In this document: positions 15,765 to 26,715 of the stretch, in pieces
Layout: each line of letters opens with the position of its first letter
How positions within the stretch are numbered: position 1 is the stretch's first letter
Source: Brumimicrobium oceani
Lineage (GTDB): Bacteria > Bacteroidota > Bacteroidia > Flavobacteriales_D > Crocinitomicaceae
Length of the DNA: 64,000 nucleotides
NCBI RefSeq assembly: GCF_003143775.1
Contig: NZ_QFRJ01000001.1
Coordinates: 558,001-622,000, forward strand
Reading direction: 5' to 3'
Program-made: the position numbers and the translations under genes
The notes under the pieces: model-generated
Seen by the model: only the letters and a program-made list of their open reading frames with translations
Told to the model about the DNA's origin: nothing
Database searches by the model: none

Positions 15765-17804
15765 ATGAATTTTGTTTACCCAAATATCCTCTATTTACTG
15801 TTATTGCTAATCATCCCGATTATCATTCACTTGTTCAATTTTAGACGATACAAAAAGTTATATTTCTCCAGTTTACAGTTTATTAAAAAAGTTGAAAAAG
15901 AAACCAATGCAACAAAAAACTTAAGACATTATCTCGTTTTAGCTTGTCGAATGTTAGCTTTCGCAGCATTAATTTTGGCTTTTGCTCAACCTTACATTCC
16001 AACATCAACACAATCTAAATCTTACGAAAACCTTATCCCTATTTATTTGGATAACTCCTACTCAATGTCTGCTAAAGGAAGTAATGGTGATTTATTGAAT
16101 CAAGCCAAAACCACAGTGCAACAAATTGCAGATGCTTATCCTAAAGGTCAGCGCTATATTTTAGTAAGCAATGCACTTGCGGGAACGGAACACAGAATAA
16201 TTACTCGTTCTGAATTGGAAGATAAGTTGGCAGACATTAGTCTTTCCCCAATTTCTAGAAAAATCACAAATCCATTGGAGAGTATTAAAGAGTATTTAAG
16301 CTCAATTGCTTACTCAGGGAATTTGCATTATTATGTGATTTCTGATTTTCAAAATCAAGATTTACAAGATACAGATGCACGGATAGATACTACAGCGCAA
16401 TATTCATTTCTTCAGCTTGAACCACAAATCAAACGTAATTTGTATATAGATTCTATATGGTTTGACCAGCCTTTTCAGCGTGTTAACATGAATAATTCAC
16501 TGAATATTCGCGTTCACAATACAGGAAATGAGAAATTAACTAACATTGAGCTCCTCTTAAATGTTGGTGGAAATAGACGCCAATCACTGATTGATTTAGA
16601 ACCGAATAACAACACTGTTGTTAAAATGAATTACACCGACAAATCTTCAGGAACAAAAGTAGGAACAGTAGAAGTTATAGACCAAAATTTATATTTCGAC
16701 AACAGTTTTCACTTCGCTTACAATGTTGAAGAATCTATAAATGTCTTGGTCATAAACGATGAAAATTCAACTTCATTTCCAGCACTGGTATATGCCACAG
16801 ATGATTTTTACACTGTTCAGGAAAGCCTCGTTGGACAATTAAAAAGTAATGAATTAAATGAGGCCAGTCTTATTGTATTGAATGAAATCAACGCTATTTC
16901 TTCAGGACTTCAAACTCAATTAAATCAACTAGCTGCCAATGGAGTACATATTTTAATCATTCCGTCTCCAAATTTTGAAGCAAAGTCTTACAATAATTTG
17001 ATGAGCTCATTTCAACTACCACTATACCGCGAGACTTCCGCCCAAGAAATTAGAATTGGGAAAATTTCATCTGAGCTAAGTTTTTTCACAGGCATGTTCG
17101 ATGAGAACGTAGACAATATCAGAATGCCACCATTAAAAAAATACATCAGCTCTTCCATTTATAATAATAGCAACTATAACTTATTGATTCAATACGAGAA
17201 TGCTATGCCCCTTATGGTTGAACAAGCAAACGGGAAAAACGTCTACGCGCTCTACTCTGCCATTCATCCTGATTTCAATAATTTTGGTAAATCAGCATTG
17301 TTTTCATCTTTACTTTTAAGAGTCGGTGAAAGAAGTCAGGACCAATTGCCATTATCGCTAACAATTGGTTCATCTGATAGCTACAGAATGAGAATGCCCA
17401 AGAACAAAGAAAGCGCTGTACTTTTAAAGCAAGAGGAGATAGAATTTATTCCTGAAATGACTCAAAACACAGGATTTACATCAATTTCCGTGCGCAATGC
17501 CATTAATAATCAATCCATAAAAGATGGGGTCTACACGATTTTAAATGGTGAGCAAGAGCTCAGCAAGTTAGCTTTAAACTACAATCGTTATGAATCCGAA
17601 ATGAATTACGCCACTGAAAATGAAATAACAAGCTTTTTTAAAAATTTAGATGTTAAAAATATAAACACAAAAGGAATTTCAACCCTTACAGATATTCAGC
17701 AATTAACACTTGAAAAACACAGTGAATTTTGGAGAATTCTCTTAATTTTGGCGCTAACGTTTTTTCTTTTAGAAATGCTCATACTCATCTTTTGGAAAGT
17801 ATAA
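15765..17804 (+). CDS. BatA-like membrane protein (aerotolerance regulator N-terminal domain)
   Basis: This 679-residue inner-membrane protein opens with the BatA N-terminal domain: a helix at residues 5-23, the basic loop NFRRYKKLYFSSLQFIKKVE and a second helix near 56-74. A von Willebrand A-like domain follows, with DNSYSM near residues 91-96 in the position of the metal-binding DxSxS motif. Next comes a long extracytoplasmic beta-rich region. A last helix lies just before the C-terminus (about 655-677). Family members sit with MoxR/BatB-E in other bacteria, but none are here. It begins a three-gene rightward operon; the next gene starts one base after its stop. Role unknown. Confidence 0.85.
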   Translation: MNFVYPNILYLLLLLIIPIIIHLFNFRRYKKLYFSSLQFIKKVEKETNATKNLRHYLVLACRMLAFAALILAFAQPYIPTSTQSKSYENLIPIYLDNSYSMSAKGSNGDLLNQAKTTVQQIADAYPKGQRYILVSNALAGTEHRIITRSELEDKLADISLSPISRKITNPLESIKEYLSSIAYSGNLHYYVISDFQNQDLQDTDARIDTTAQYSFLQLEPQIKRNLYIDSIWFDQPFQRVNMNNSLNIRVHNTGNEKLTNIELLLNVGGNRRQSLIDLEPNNNTVVKMNYTDKSSGTKVGTVEVIDQNLYFDNSFHFAYNVEESINVLVINDENSTSFPALVYATDDFYTVQESLVGQLKSNELNEASLIVLNEINAISSGLQTQLNQLAANGVHILIIPSPNFEAKSYNNLMSSFQLPLYRETSAQEIRIGKISSELSFFTGMFDENVDNIRMPPLKKYISSSIYNNSNYNLLIQYENAMPLMVEQANGKNVYALYSAIHPDFNNFGKSALFSSLLLRVGERSQDQLPLSLTIGSSDSYRMRMPKNKESAVLLKQEEIEFIPEMTQNTGFTSISVRNAINNQSIKDGVYTILNGEQELSKLALNYNRYESEMNYATENEITSFFKNLDVKNINTKGISTLTDIQQLTLEKHSEFWRILLILALTFFLLEMLILIFWKV

Positions 17805-17805
17805 A

Positions 17806-19068
17806 ATGAAGATATTACTTAAACAAGCAACTATTTTAGACAAGGCTTCTGCTTATTTCAATCAGCAAAAGGACATTCTAATTGTCGATGGAAAAATCTC
17901 CAAAATTGCAGATTCAATAAGGGATGAAGAAGCACAAGAAATTTCTAGTAATGAACTTTATGTATCCCAGAGTTGGGTAGATTTAAAAGCAGATTTCTGC
18001 GATCCCGGATTCGAATACAACGAAGATATTCAAACAGGTCTTGCAGCCGCCGCAGATGGAGGATTCGGACATGTTTTCGTTGTTCCTACCACATCGCCAA
18101 TAGTAGACAGTAAAGGACAGGTCAATTACCTAAAGGCCGAGAGCGCTAAGCATATTTCTGATTTGTACCCGCTCGGTGCAATTACAAAATCTGCAAAAGG
18201 AGATAGTCTTGCAGAAATGTACGACATGTATAAGGTAGGAGTTCGTCTTTTTACTGATAACACCCATTTTATTTCTGCTGGAATTTTATTTAGAGCATTA
18301 CTCTACGTTAAAAATTTCGGTGGGAAAATAATTTCCTTTCCGCAAAACGAATCCATAAGTGAAGGTGGTCAAGTAAACGAAGGAACAGCATCTTTAAAGA
18401 CAGGATTAAAAGCTATTCCTGCAATTGGTGAACAAATTCAAGTACAAAGAGATTTAAGTTTATTGGAATATACGGATGGTGAATTACATTTCTCAGGTAT
18501 ATCTTCCGCAGCATCACTAAGATTAATTAAGGAAGCTAAAGCAAAAGGGGCTAAAGTAACTTGTGATGTTCACTTACATCAGTTGTTATTTACGGAACTA
18601 GATACTTTAGATTATGACACCAACCATAAAGTTTTCCCACCTTATCGCAGAGAAGAAGACAGAATTGCACTTTGGAATGGAATAAAAGATGGCACAGTTG
18701 ATACTATTGTCTCAAACCATCAACCGAAAACTGTAGAGGAAAAAGATATTGAGTTTGATAATGCTGAATTTGGAAGCATTACTTTACAAACTTTTTATGC
18801 TTCTTTAGTTGACAAAAACCTAGCTGATCAAGCAGATTTTATTGATAAAATTTCGGTTCAACCACGAAAAATTGCTAATTTTAGTCTAGATACAAGCATA
18901 AAAGAAAATAATTTCGCTGATTTAACTCTTTTCGATCCCACAATAGAATGGGTGTTTGACAAGGAATCAAATCTTTCGAAAAGTGAAAACTCACCTTACT
19001 TTGGCAAAAATATGAAAGGTAAAGCTATCGGAATTATCAAAAACAATACACAAACATTTAACAACTAG
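17806..19068 (+). CDS. Dihydroorotase homologue lacking metal ligands (probable pseudo-enzyme)
   Basis: The 420-residue protein follows the PyrC type I dihydroorotase fold from end to end, including the conserved GGFGHV..PTTSP region and a C-terminal DLTLFDP...NSPYFGK block. The metal site is gone: the usual HxH of the VDxHxHxRxPG signature reads Lys61-Ala-Asp63 with Cys65 for the substrate Arg. The DHCED histidine is replaced within SFPQNE, the HxxHxS histidine by Gly in HFSGIS, and the catalytic Asp of TDHAPH by Asn in SNHQPK. Hydrolysis or ring closure of carbamoyl aspartate is therefore unlikely. Non-catalytic PyrC' proteins support aspartate transcarbamoylase in some bacteria; whether this one does is unknown. 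It lies between the BatA-like and methyltransferase genes. Confidence 0.85.
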   Translation: MKILLKQATILDKASAYFNQQKDILIVDGKISKIADSIRDEEAQEISSNELYVSQSWVDLKADFCDPGFEYNEDIQTGLAAAADGGFGHVFVVPTTSPIVDSKGQVNYLKAESAKHISDLYPLGAITKSAKGDSLAEMYDMYKVGVRLFTDNTHFISAGILFRALLYVKNFGGKIISFPQNESISEGGQVNEGTASLKTGLKAIPAIGEQIQVQRDLSLLEYTDGELHFSGISSAASLRLIKEAKAKGAKVTCDVHLHQLLFTELDTLDYDTNHKVFPPYRREEDRIALWNGIKDGTVDTIVSNHQPKTVEEKDIEFDNAEFGSITLQTFYASLVDKNLADQADFIDKISVQPRKIANFSLDTSIKENNFADLTLFDPTIEWVFDKESNLSKSENSPYFGKNMKGKAIGIIKNNTQTFNN

Positions 19069-19073
19069 ATCAC

Positions 19074-19640
19074 TTGGACAAGAAGAAAGACAATTTTCTG
19101 AAGGAATTTTTTAAAGAACGAAAAACAGTCGGTGCTATTCGCCCGAGCTCTAAGTCATTGGCCAACAAAATGTTGAAAAATGTTGACTTTAAAAATTCAA
19201 ATGTAATTGTTGAATTTGGTCCGGGAACGGGGGTTTTCACAAGGCGCATCATTGAGGAAATGAACGCTGAAGCGAGTTTGTATGTTTTTGAGTTACATGG
19301 TCCATTTTTTGAAAAACTTATGGAACAGTATAAAAATGATAGCAGAGTAAAAGTGATTAATGATAGCGCTGCAAATGTGAGGAAATATTTGGAGGAAGAC
19401 AATAAAGATTATGCTGATGTCATCATTTCATCTCTTCCACTTACTAACTTTGATCAAAAGTTAACCATGCGTATTTTAAAATCGGCAGAAATAGCGCTTA
19501 AAACAGAAGGGCAATATATACAGTTTCAGTATTCCTTAAATGCCAGAAAACTATTAAATAAAATCTTTAATTCTATTTCTATCCAGTTCACTGCAAACAA
19601 CTTGCCTCCTGCTTTTGTATACACGTGCAAAAAAAAATAA
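19074..19640 (+). CDS. Small class I SAM-dependent methyltransferase
   Basis: This 188-residue protein has motif I VEFGPGTGVFTR (about residues 43-54) for S-adenosylmethionine, an acidic end to the next strand (YVFELH) and a SSLPLTNF motif near 114-121 in the position of the NPPY-like motif IV. The arrangement resembles phospholipid N-methyltransferases and the KsgA-like rRNA dimethylase group; the substrate could be a phospholipid or other small molecule. The only start that includes the N-terminal helix is TTG at 19074, five bases after the previous stop; the next ATG is about 30 codons inside. It probably belongs to the BatA operon. Confidence 0.75.
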   Translation: MDKKKDNFLKEFFKERKTVGAIRPSSKSLANKMLKNVDFKNSNVIVEFGPGTGVFTRRIIEEMNAEASLYVFELHGPFFEKLMEQYKNDSRVKVINDSAANVRKYLEEDNKDYADVIISSLPLTNFDQKLTMRILKSAEIALKTEGQYIQFQYSLNARKLLNKIFNSISIQFTANNLPPAFVYTCKKK

Positions 19641-19660
19641 GTCCAATTTCTTGGACTTAT
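19637..19660. terminator. Hairpin overlapping the methyltransferase stop codon
   Basis: ATAAGTCCAA (19637-19646) and TTGGACTTAT (19651-19660) form a perfect 10-base stem with a TTTC loop. The TAA stop is within the left arm. A run of eight A residues precedes it and only CTTTA follows, so it looks like a terminator for the opposite strand although no leftward gene ends here. It may still end the BatA operon. Confidence 0.45.
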
Positions 19661-20018
19661 CTTTAAGCTTTCATTAGTAGTAGTGTTAATACTTGCAATC
19701 AAGACGTACATCGATTTGTTAAGGTTGCTTAAAAATTGATAATTATTTTCATTAATTTAACAGGTCTAAACTAACACATTGACCAACTGCACGTTAAAAA
19801 TGATAATTTTTTATAAAAAATCTGTGTCATCATCACATTGTGCCCCATACAGTCAAATACTCATTCATACCTGTTGACATTAAGGATTACTATATTTTTA
19901 CCAACTATAAATAGGTATTTCATATTTGACAACCATTTCATTTTTCACCTTACAATTCTTGAGCAGATTTGAGCAAGCAACAAATTATTTTTTCTGATAA
20001 TTTATTCATAATTTTCCG
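19661..20018. other. Intergenic region upstream of the universal stress gene
   Basis: These roughly 360 bases are AT-rich and have no reading frame with coding character and no strong hairpin. A half-site TTGAT lies in the ATTGATAATTATTTT stretch near 19735-19749, but its second half does not match an Fnr palindrome. The region probably holds the leader and promoter of the next gene. Confidence 0.4.
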
Positions 20019-20026
20019 TATATTTG
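20019..20026 (+). promoter_or_regulatory. Bacteroidota -7 promoter element (universal stress gene)
   Basis: TATATTTG fits the Bacteroidota consensus TAnnTTTG exactly and lies 23 bases before the ATG at 20050. The -33 TTTG element is not convincing. Confidence 0.4.
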
Positions 20027-20049
20027 GTTAACACAAATTTTGAAAACCT

Positions 20050-20859
20050 ATGAGCGCTAATTTATTCGTTGTACCACATGATTTTACAAGCGTTGGAGAC
20101 GCTGCTTTGCAATATGCTTTGTTTTTAGCACAACCCAGAAACACTTCCATTTTACTACTTCATATTATTAGCAGTAAAACTAAGGAAACCAAAGCTTTAG
20201 GTAAATTAAATAAAGTAATTTCTGAGCTAAAAAATGTGCAAGAAGGCATAACTATTGAAGCTAAAGTTGTTGAAGGTAGTATATTTGAAGACATTTCAGA
20301 AATAGCGAAGGAAAACAATGCCCGTTTAATAATCATGGGAACCCACGGCGCCAAAGGAATGCAAAAGCTTTTCGGTTCTTACGCCATGAAAGTTGTAAGT
20401 AACTCTTCTGTTCCTTTTCTAGTTGTACAAGATGGCGTGGAGCGAAAAACACTAAATAATATTGTTGTACCTATTTCCACTTCTAAAGAAAGCTTGCAAA
20501 TTATTCATTTTGCTGGAGAAATCGCCAAAACATTTGAGAGTAAAATACATGTTATTGCCGAACACCAATCTGATCAAAGATTATCGCAGCAATTAAAGGT
20601 AAGGATTTCTTTGGTAAAGAATCAATTCGAAGAAAAAGGCATTGATGCTGAGGTTCATATTTTGAAGGAGAAAAAAGCATTTCATATGGTGGTTGTAGAA
20701 TATGCCAAGGCCAACCATTGCGACATGATTGCGGTTTCGCACCACTCTGCTAGCTTATTCTCTCAGTTTGAAAAATACACACAGAACTTGATTACGAATG
20801 AAGGTAATTTTCCTTGTTTAATTGTTAATGCTAAGTTACTATCAAAACTGTATTACTAA
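20050..20859 (+). CDS. Universal stress protein with two UspA domains
   Basis: This 269-residue protein has two tandem Usp domains (about residues 1-130 and 137-265). The first has the ATP-binding pattern GTHGAKGMQKLFGSYAMKVV near 97-116; the second has lost the Gly-rich loop and reads AVSHHSASLFSQFEKY. Such double-domain proteins respond to starvation or redox stress in Bacteroidota, but the molecular target is not known. The cytoplasm is its likely site. The CvfB-like gene follows after 37 bases and may share a transcript. Confidence 0.85.
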   Translation: MSANLFVVPHDFTSVGDAALQYALFLAQPRNTSILLLHIISSKTKETKALGKLNKVISELKNVQEGITIEAKVVEGSIFEDISEIAKENNARLIIMGTHGAKGMQKLFGSYAMKVVSNSSVPFLVVQDGVERKTLNNIVVPISTSKESLQIIHFAGEIAKTFESKIHVIAEHQSDQRLSQQLKVRISLVKNQFEEKGIDAEVHILKEKKAFHMVVVEYAKANHCDMIAVSHHSASLFSQFEKYTQNLITNEGNFPCLIVNAKLLSKLYY

Positions 20860-20896
20860 AAAAGTTAGGTTAACTTTGCAGGAGTAAAAATTGATT

Positions 20897-21727
20897 ATGG
20901 TTTATATAGGAGAATACGCAGACTTAAGAATTGACCGTTTCACAAGTGTTGGAGCATATTTAGAAGATGATGAGGGATTTGAGGTTTTATTACCCAATAA
21001 ATACCTCACAAATGACATGGAGGAAAATCAAATTGTTAATGTTTACATCTATAATGACTCCGAAGATAGACCTGTCGCGACTACCGAAACTCCGAAAATA
21101 GAACTCAATGATTTTGCTTTCTTAAAGGTAAAGGCCATAAGTAATTTTGGAGCCTTCCTTGATTGGGGATTAGAAAAAGACTTACTTGTTCCTTTTAAAG
21201 AACAAACTGCCAAAATGGTTGAAGAGGGGGTTTACCTCATTCGCCTATATAGAGATGAGCAAACCAATAGGTTAGTAGGCTCTGCAAGAATCAACAGATA
21301 TTTAGAAAATGAAGTTACTGATTTAGAAGCTGGTGATGAAGTTGATTTATTCATCGCAGAAATTTCAGATTTAGGAAGAAAAGTAATTGTGAATGAAAAA
21401 TATAGTGGTCTTATTTTTAAAGATCGCTTGGTTAGACCTCTTAGAAACGGGGAGCGCACAAAAGGATTTGTTGAATTTATTCGCGAAGATGGGAAAATAG
21501 ATATCTCGTTAGTTCCAATAGGTTTAGAGAAATTTGACGAATTTTCTGAGCAACTTCTCACCTACCTCAAAGAAAATGGTGGCGTGAGCACTGTAACTGA
21601 TAAATCAAGTCCAGATTTAATTAGAACCGAATTGGGAATGAGTAAAAAATCTTTTAAAAAAGCGGTTGGAAACTTATATAAAAACAAAAAGATTAAACTT
21701 AACGATACTTCAATAGAGCTCGTTTAA
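20897..21727 (+). CDS. CvfB-like S1 RNA-binding protein
   Basis: The protein has 276 residues from ATG 20897; a TTG two codons earlier is possible but less likely. It carries S1-type RNA-binding folds in series: a first near residues 1-60, a second near 70-135 (LKVKAISNFGAFLDWGLEKDLLVP) and a third near 150-210. The C-terminal 60 residues form a winged-helix-like end (LIRTELGMSKKSFKKAVGNLYKNKKI). This is the domain order of CvfB/YitL proteins, which affect RNA metabolism and virulence factor expression in Firmicutes. The cellular role in Bacteroidota is not established. Confidence 0.85.
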   Translation: MVYIGEYADLRIDRFTSVGAYLEDDEGFEVLLPNKYLTNDMEENQIVNVYIYNDSEDRPVATTETPKIELNDFAFLKVKAISNFGAFLDWGLEKDLLVPFKEQTAKMVEEGVYLIRLYRDEQTNRLVGSARINRYLENEVTDLEAGDEVDLFIAEISDLGRKVIVNEKYSGLIFKDRLVRPLRNGERTKGFVEFIREDGKIDISLVPIGLEKFDEFSEQLLTYLKENGGVSTVTDKSSPDLIRTELGMSKKSFKKAVGNLYKNKKIKLNDTSIELV

Positions 21728-21970
21728 AGATCATTTGGGATTTTTCAATAGTTTAAGAACAAGTTGAAACGGTCACAAGTAACTTACGTTTTGAGGTGAT
21801 ATCAAAATCACACTCCATGAAATAATCTATTTAGCTACAAAGAGAATTCAAGATTAAGGTGTTTAACCTTATTTCGGGATTTGCTGAAATACGCAATTCG
21901 CAATGAGTGAAATTTTCATGAGTTTAAATCTTAGTTCATAAACCTTAGCAAAGTAATTTAGTTAGAATTA

Positions 21971-22010
21971 AAAAAGCCGTACTCTTTCGAATACGGCTTT
22001 ACTTTTTTTT
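21971..22010. terminator. Bidirectional terminator between cvfB-like gene and gyrB
   Basis: AAAGCCGTA (21973-21981) pairs with TACGGCTTT (21992-22000) around ten bases, with A residues on the left and a T run on the right, so it can serve both convergent genes. The 240 bases to its left after the cvfB-like stop hold no other recognisable feature. Confidence 0.8.
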
Positions 22011-22035
22011 AAAATATCCAATGTAATCCTAAAAT

Positions 22036-24012
<1,977 letters not shown>

Positions 24013-24054
24013 TTAAAAATGTAATCCTGTATCTCTTAAAAATTGAGACACCTA

Positions 24055-24062
24055 CAAATATA
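24055..24062 (-). promoter_or_regulatory. -7 promoter element of gyrB
   Basis: On the minus strand the sequence reads TATATTTG, an exact TAnnTTTG match, 57 bases upstream of the gyrB start. No good -33 TTTG partner lies at the usual distance. Confidence 0.4.
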
Positions 24063-24260
24063 CGAAATTAAGGACGATTAACGGCCTTGGAACAAAGGTT
24101 TTTCAACGGGGTTATCAACAATTTAGGGCTTAAAAAGTTTAAAAGTAATTTGAAGTTAAACAATACCTTAAATTCAAAAATAATTCATAAAGAATGGCAT
24201 GCGCAAGAGCTTGCTGCAGCCACAATTATGATAAAATTTATCTTGGCCTAATCTAAAAAA

Positions 24261-25643
24261 CTAAATCACTTCTTTTTTGTAGTGGTCATCCCAATCCTTC
24301 ACAGAGGGATCACCAAGTTTACCCACAGACTTAGCAATTAGCATTGAAACAGATGCATCCCCGGTAACGTTCACAGTGGTTCTTAACATATCCAAAGGTC
24401 TGTCAATTGCGAAAATCAACGCTAAACCTGCCTCTGGAATTCCAGCCTGTGCCAGTACTATAACCAACATTACCATTCCCGCTCCTGGAACTGCTGCCGA
24501 ACCGATACTTGCTAAAGTAGCCGTGACTATAATGCCGAGTTGAGCATATAGGTCTAAGTCCATTCCAAATGCTTGAGCGATAAAGATAGCAGCTACTGCT
24601 TGATAAAGACTAGTTCCATCCATATTAATTGTGGCTCCAATAGGCAAAACAAAACTGGTAACTTCCTCTTTAACTCCCAAGTGCTCCTCTACTCTTTCCA
24701 TGGTTACTGGAAGTGTTGCCGCGGAAGAACTGGTACTAAAAGCCAATAATTGTGCGGGTGAAATTCCATTTAAAAAGAACTTAGGCGATCTTTTAGTGAA
24801 AATCCATACCAACATTACATACACTAAAATCATCAGTAACAATCCAATGACCACACTGATGGCGTACCACAACAAGGCCACGAATAAGTCTTGACTTGGA
24901 GATTCCACCACAAGTCCTGCCATTAAAGCAAAAACCCCAATTGGAGCAACAAGCATTATGAGGTCAATAAGTTTTAAAATGACTTCATTAAATCCATCGA
25001 AAAAAGCTTTAACTGGAGCAGATTTATCTACTGGAATTAAAATTAGTCCTACTCCAAAAAATATGGCAAATACGATTACCTGAAGCATATTGCCATTATC
25101 CGTTGCTGCCGAAAAAATATTGTCTGGAATTAGGTCTTCTAAAGCCCTCAAAGGTCCGCTTTCTTTCTGTTCTTCTGCGCTCGAGATTCGTTTTCCAGCT
25201 TCTCCACTGTAATTTTCGATTAAATTCTCCCTGGTTTCTTCAGTAATTGTTTTTCCAGGTTGAACAAGGTTTACAATTAACAATCCAATTGAAACTGCGA
25301 TAATCGTTGTAGCCAAATAGGTTAAAATGGTTCTCAACCCCATTTTTGACAACTTAGAAATGTCTTTTAAATCAGAAACTCCTTTTATCAATGATCCTAG
25401 GATTAACGGAACTGCAATTAATTTTAAGGCATTAATAAACATGTTTCCAAAAGGCTTCACCCAATTGCGCACAAACAATTCTGCATTTGAAATTGGAAAC
25501 TCTTCACCCTTAACTTTAACGCTTGTCATAGAGGCTCCCCAAGAAGTACTCAATAAAATCAAACTAAATAAAACCCCTAACCCCATTCCGATTAGGATTT
25601 TCCAATGCAAAGCAAGTTTCTTTTTTTTGGTTTCTTTCGACAT
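24261..25643 (-). CDS. Dicarboxylate/amino acid:cation symporter
   Basis: This 460-residue member of the DAACS (GltP/GltT/DctA) family has eight transmembrane helices and two re-entrant loops. The signature serine-rich hairpin reads FSTSSSAATLPVTM near 297-310 and the helix 7 motif reads NMDGTSLYQAVAAIF near 332-346. A long hydrophilic loop near 130-170 is typical of Bacteroidota members. It takes up dicarboxylates, glutamate or aspartate with protons or sodium; the precise substrate cannot be told. It starts three bases after aroC ends, as the third gene of a leftward operon. Confidence 0.9.
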   Translation of the reverse strand: MSKETKKKKLALHWKILIGMGLGVLFSLILLSTSWGASMTSVKVKGEEFPISNAELFVRNWVKPFGNMFINALKLIAVPLILGSLIKGVSDLKDISKLSKMGLRTILTYLATTIIAVSIGLLIVNLVQPGKTITEETRENLIENYSGEAGKRISSAEEQKESGPLRALEDLIPDNIFSAATDNGNMLQVIVFAIFFGVGLILIPVDKSAPVKAFFDGFNEVILKLIDLIMLVAPIGVFALMAGLVVESPSQDLFVALLWYAISVVIGLLLMILVYVMLVWIFTKRSPKFFLNGISPAQLLAFSTSSSAATLPVTMERVEEHLGVKEEVTSFVLPIGATINMDGTSLYQAVAAIFIAQAFGMDLDLYAQLGIIVTATLASIGSAAVPGAGMVMLVIVLAQAGIPEAGLALIFAIDRPLDMLRTTVNVTGDASVSMLIAKSVGKLGDPSVKDWDDHYKKEVI

Positions 25644-25646
25644 ATT

Positions 25647-26714
25647 TTAAATTTGTGTCATTTTGTTGCGTAAATAGTGATCTAACAAGGTGATGGCCGC
25701 CATAGCTTCAACGATAGGTACAGCTCTTGGAACAACACAAGGATCATGGCGTCCTTTACCTTCTACTTTCACTCTTTCCATTTTAGAATTCACCGATTCT
25801 TGGTCAAGCATTATCGTTGCAACGGGTTTGAAGGCTACACTGAAATATATGGGATTACCATTTGAAATTCCTCCTTGAATTCCGCCGCTGTGATTTGTTG
25901 CAGTTAAACCATCACTTTGTATAATGTCATTGTGCTGACTCCCTTTCATTTCAACTCCAGCAAATCCAGACCCATATTCGAATCCTTTTACTGCATTAAT
26001 TGAAAGCATTGCCTTTCCTAAATCGGCATGCAACTTATCGAAAACAGGTAAACCTAGACCAAAGGGAACTCCAGTGATTCTAGTGAATACAACGCCGCCA
26101 ATGGTATCTCCCTCTTTACGAATGGCTTTAATATAATCAATCATGCGTTCTGCCATTTGAGGATGGGGACAACGGACAATATTTTCTTCTTTTGGCAAAG
26201 AAATCTGGGTTAAGTCGCCCTCTAGCTTTAATTTTCCTACTTGGGACACGAAGGAGTTTACTTCGATTCCTAAAAATTTCAAAAACTGCTTAGCGATTGC
26301 TCCAGCCACTACCCTGCTCGCGGTTTCACGTGCACTAGAACGCCCTCCTCCTCGGTAATCTCTATAACCATACTTTTTATCGTAGGTAAAATCGGCATGT
26401 GAAGGGCGGTAAATCTCTTTTATGTGACTGTAATCTTTAGACTTTTGATTTTCATTTTCAATTACAAATCCTATTGGTGAACCGGTTGTTTTTCCTTCAA
26501 ATATTCCTGAAAGAAAACGCACAGAATCGGACTCTTTGCGCTGCGTAACAATTGCTGATTGTCCAGGTTTTCGGCGGTCTAACTCCAATTGAACGGCCTC
26601 TAAATTTAAGTTGAAATTAGAAGGAACACCATCTATTACACCACCAATGGCCTCTCCATGAGATTCGCCAAAGGTGGTTAATTTGAATGTATGTCCAATT
26701 GAATTGCCCGCCAT
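25647..26714 (-). CDS. aroC: Chorismate synthase
   Basis: This 355-residue enzyme makes chorismate from EPSP with reduced FMN, the last step of the shikimate pathway. The three signatures are present: [16 protein letters not shown] near 16-31, [15 protein letters not shown] near 101-115, [19 protein letters not shown] near 120-138 and a terminal [17 protein letters not shown]. It lies between the phosphohexomutase (one base after its stop) and the symporter gene, indicating one transcript, though no metabolic link is obvious. No FMN reductase is encoded nearby. Confidence 0.97.
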   Translation of the reverse strand: MAGNSIGHTFKLTTFGESHGEAIGGVIDGVPSNFNLNLEAVQLELDRRKPGQSAIVTQRKESDSVRFLSGIFEGKTTGSPIGFVIENENQKSKDYSHIKEIYRPSHADFTYDKKYGYRDYRGGGRSSARETASRVVAGAIAKQFLKFLGIEVNSFVSQVGKLKLEGDLTQISLPKEENIVRCPHPQMAERMIDYIKAIRKEGDTIGGVVFTRITGVPFGLGLPVFDKLHADLGKAMLSINAVKGFEYGSGFAGVEMKGSQHNDIIQSDGLTATNHSGGIQGGISNGNPIYFSVAFKPVATIMLDQESVNSKMERVKVEGKGRHDPCVVPRAVPIVEAMAAITLLDHYLRNKMTQI

Positions 26715-26715
26715 T

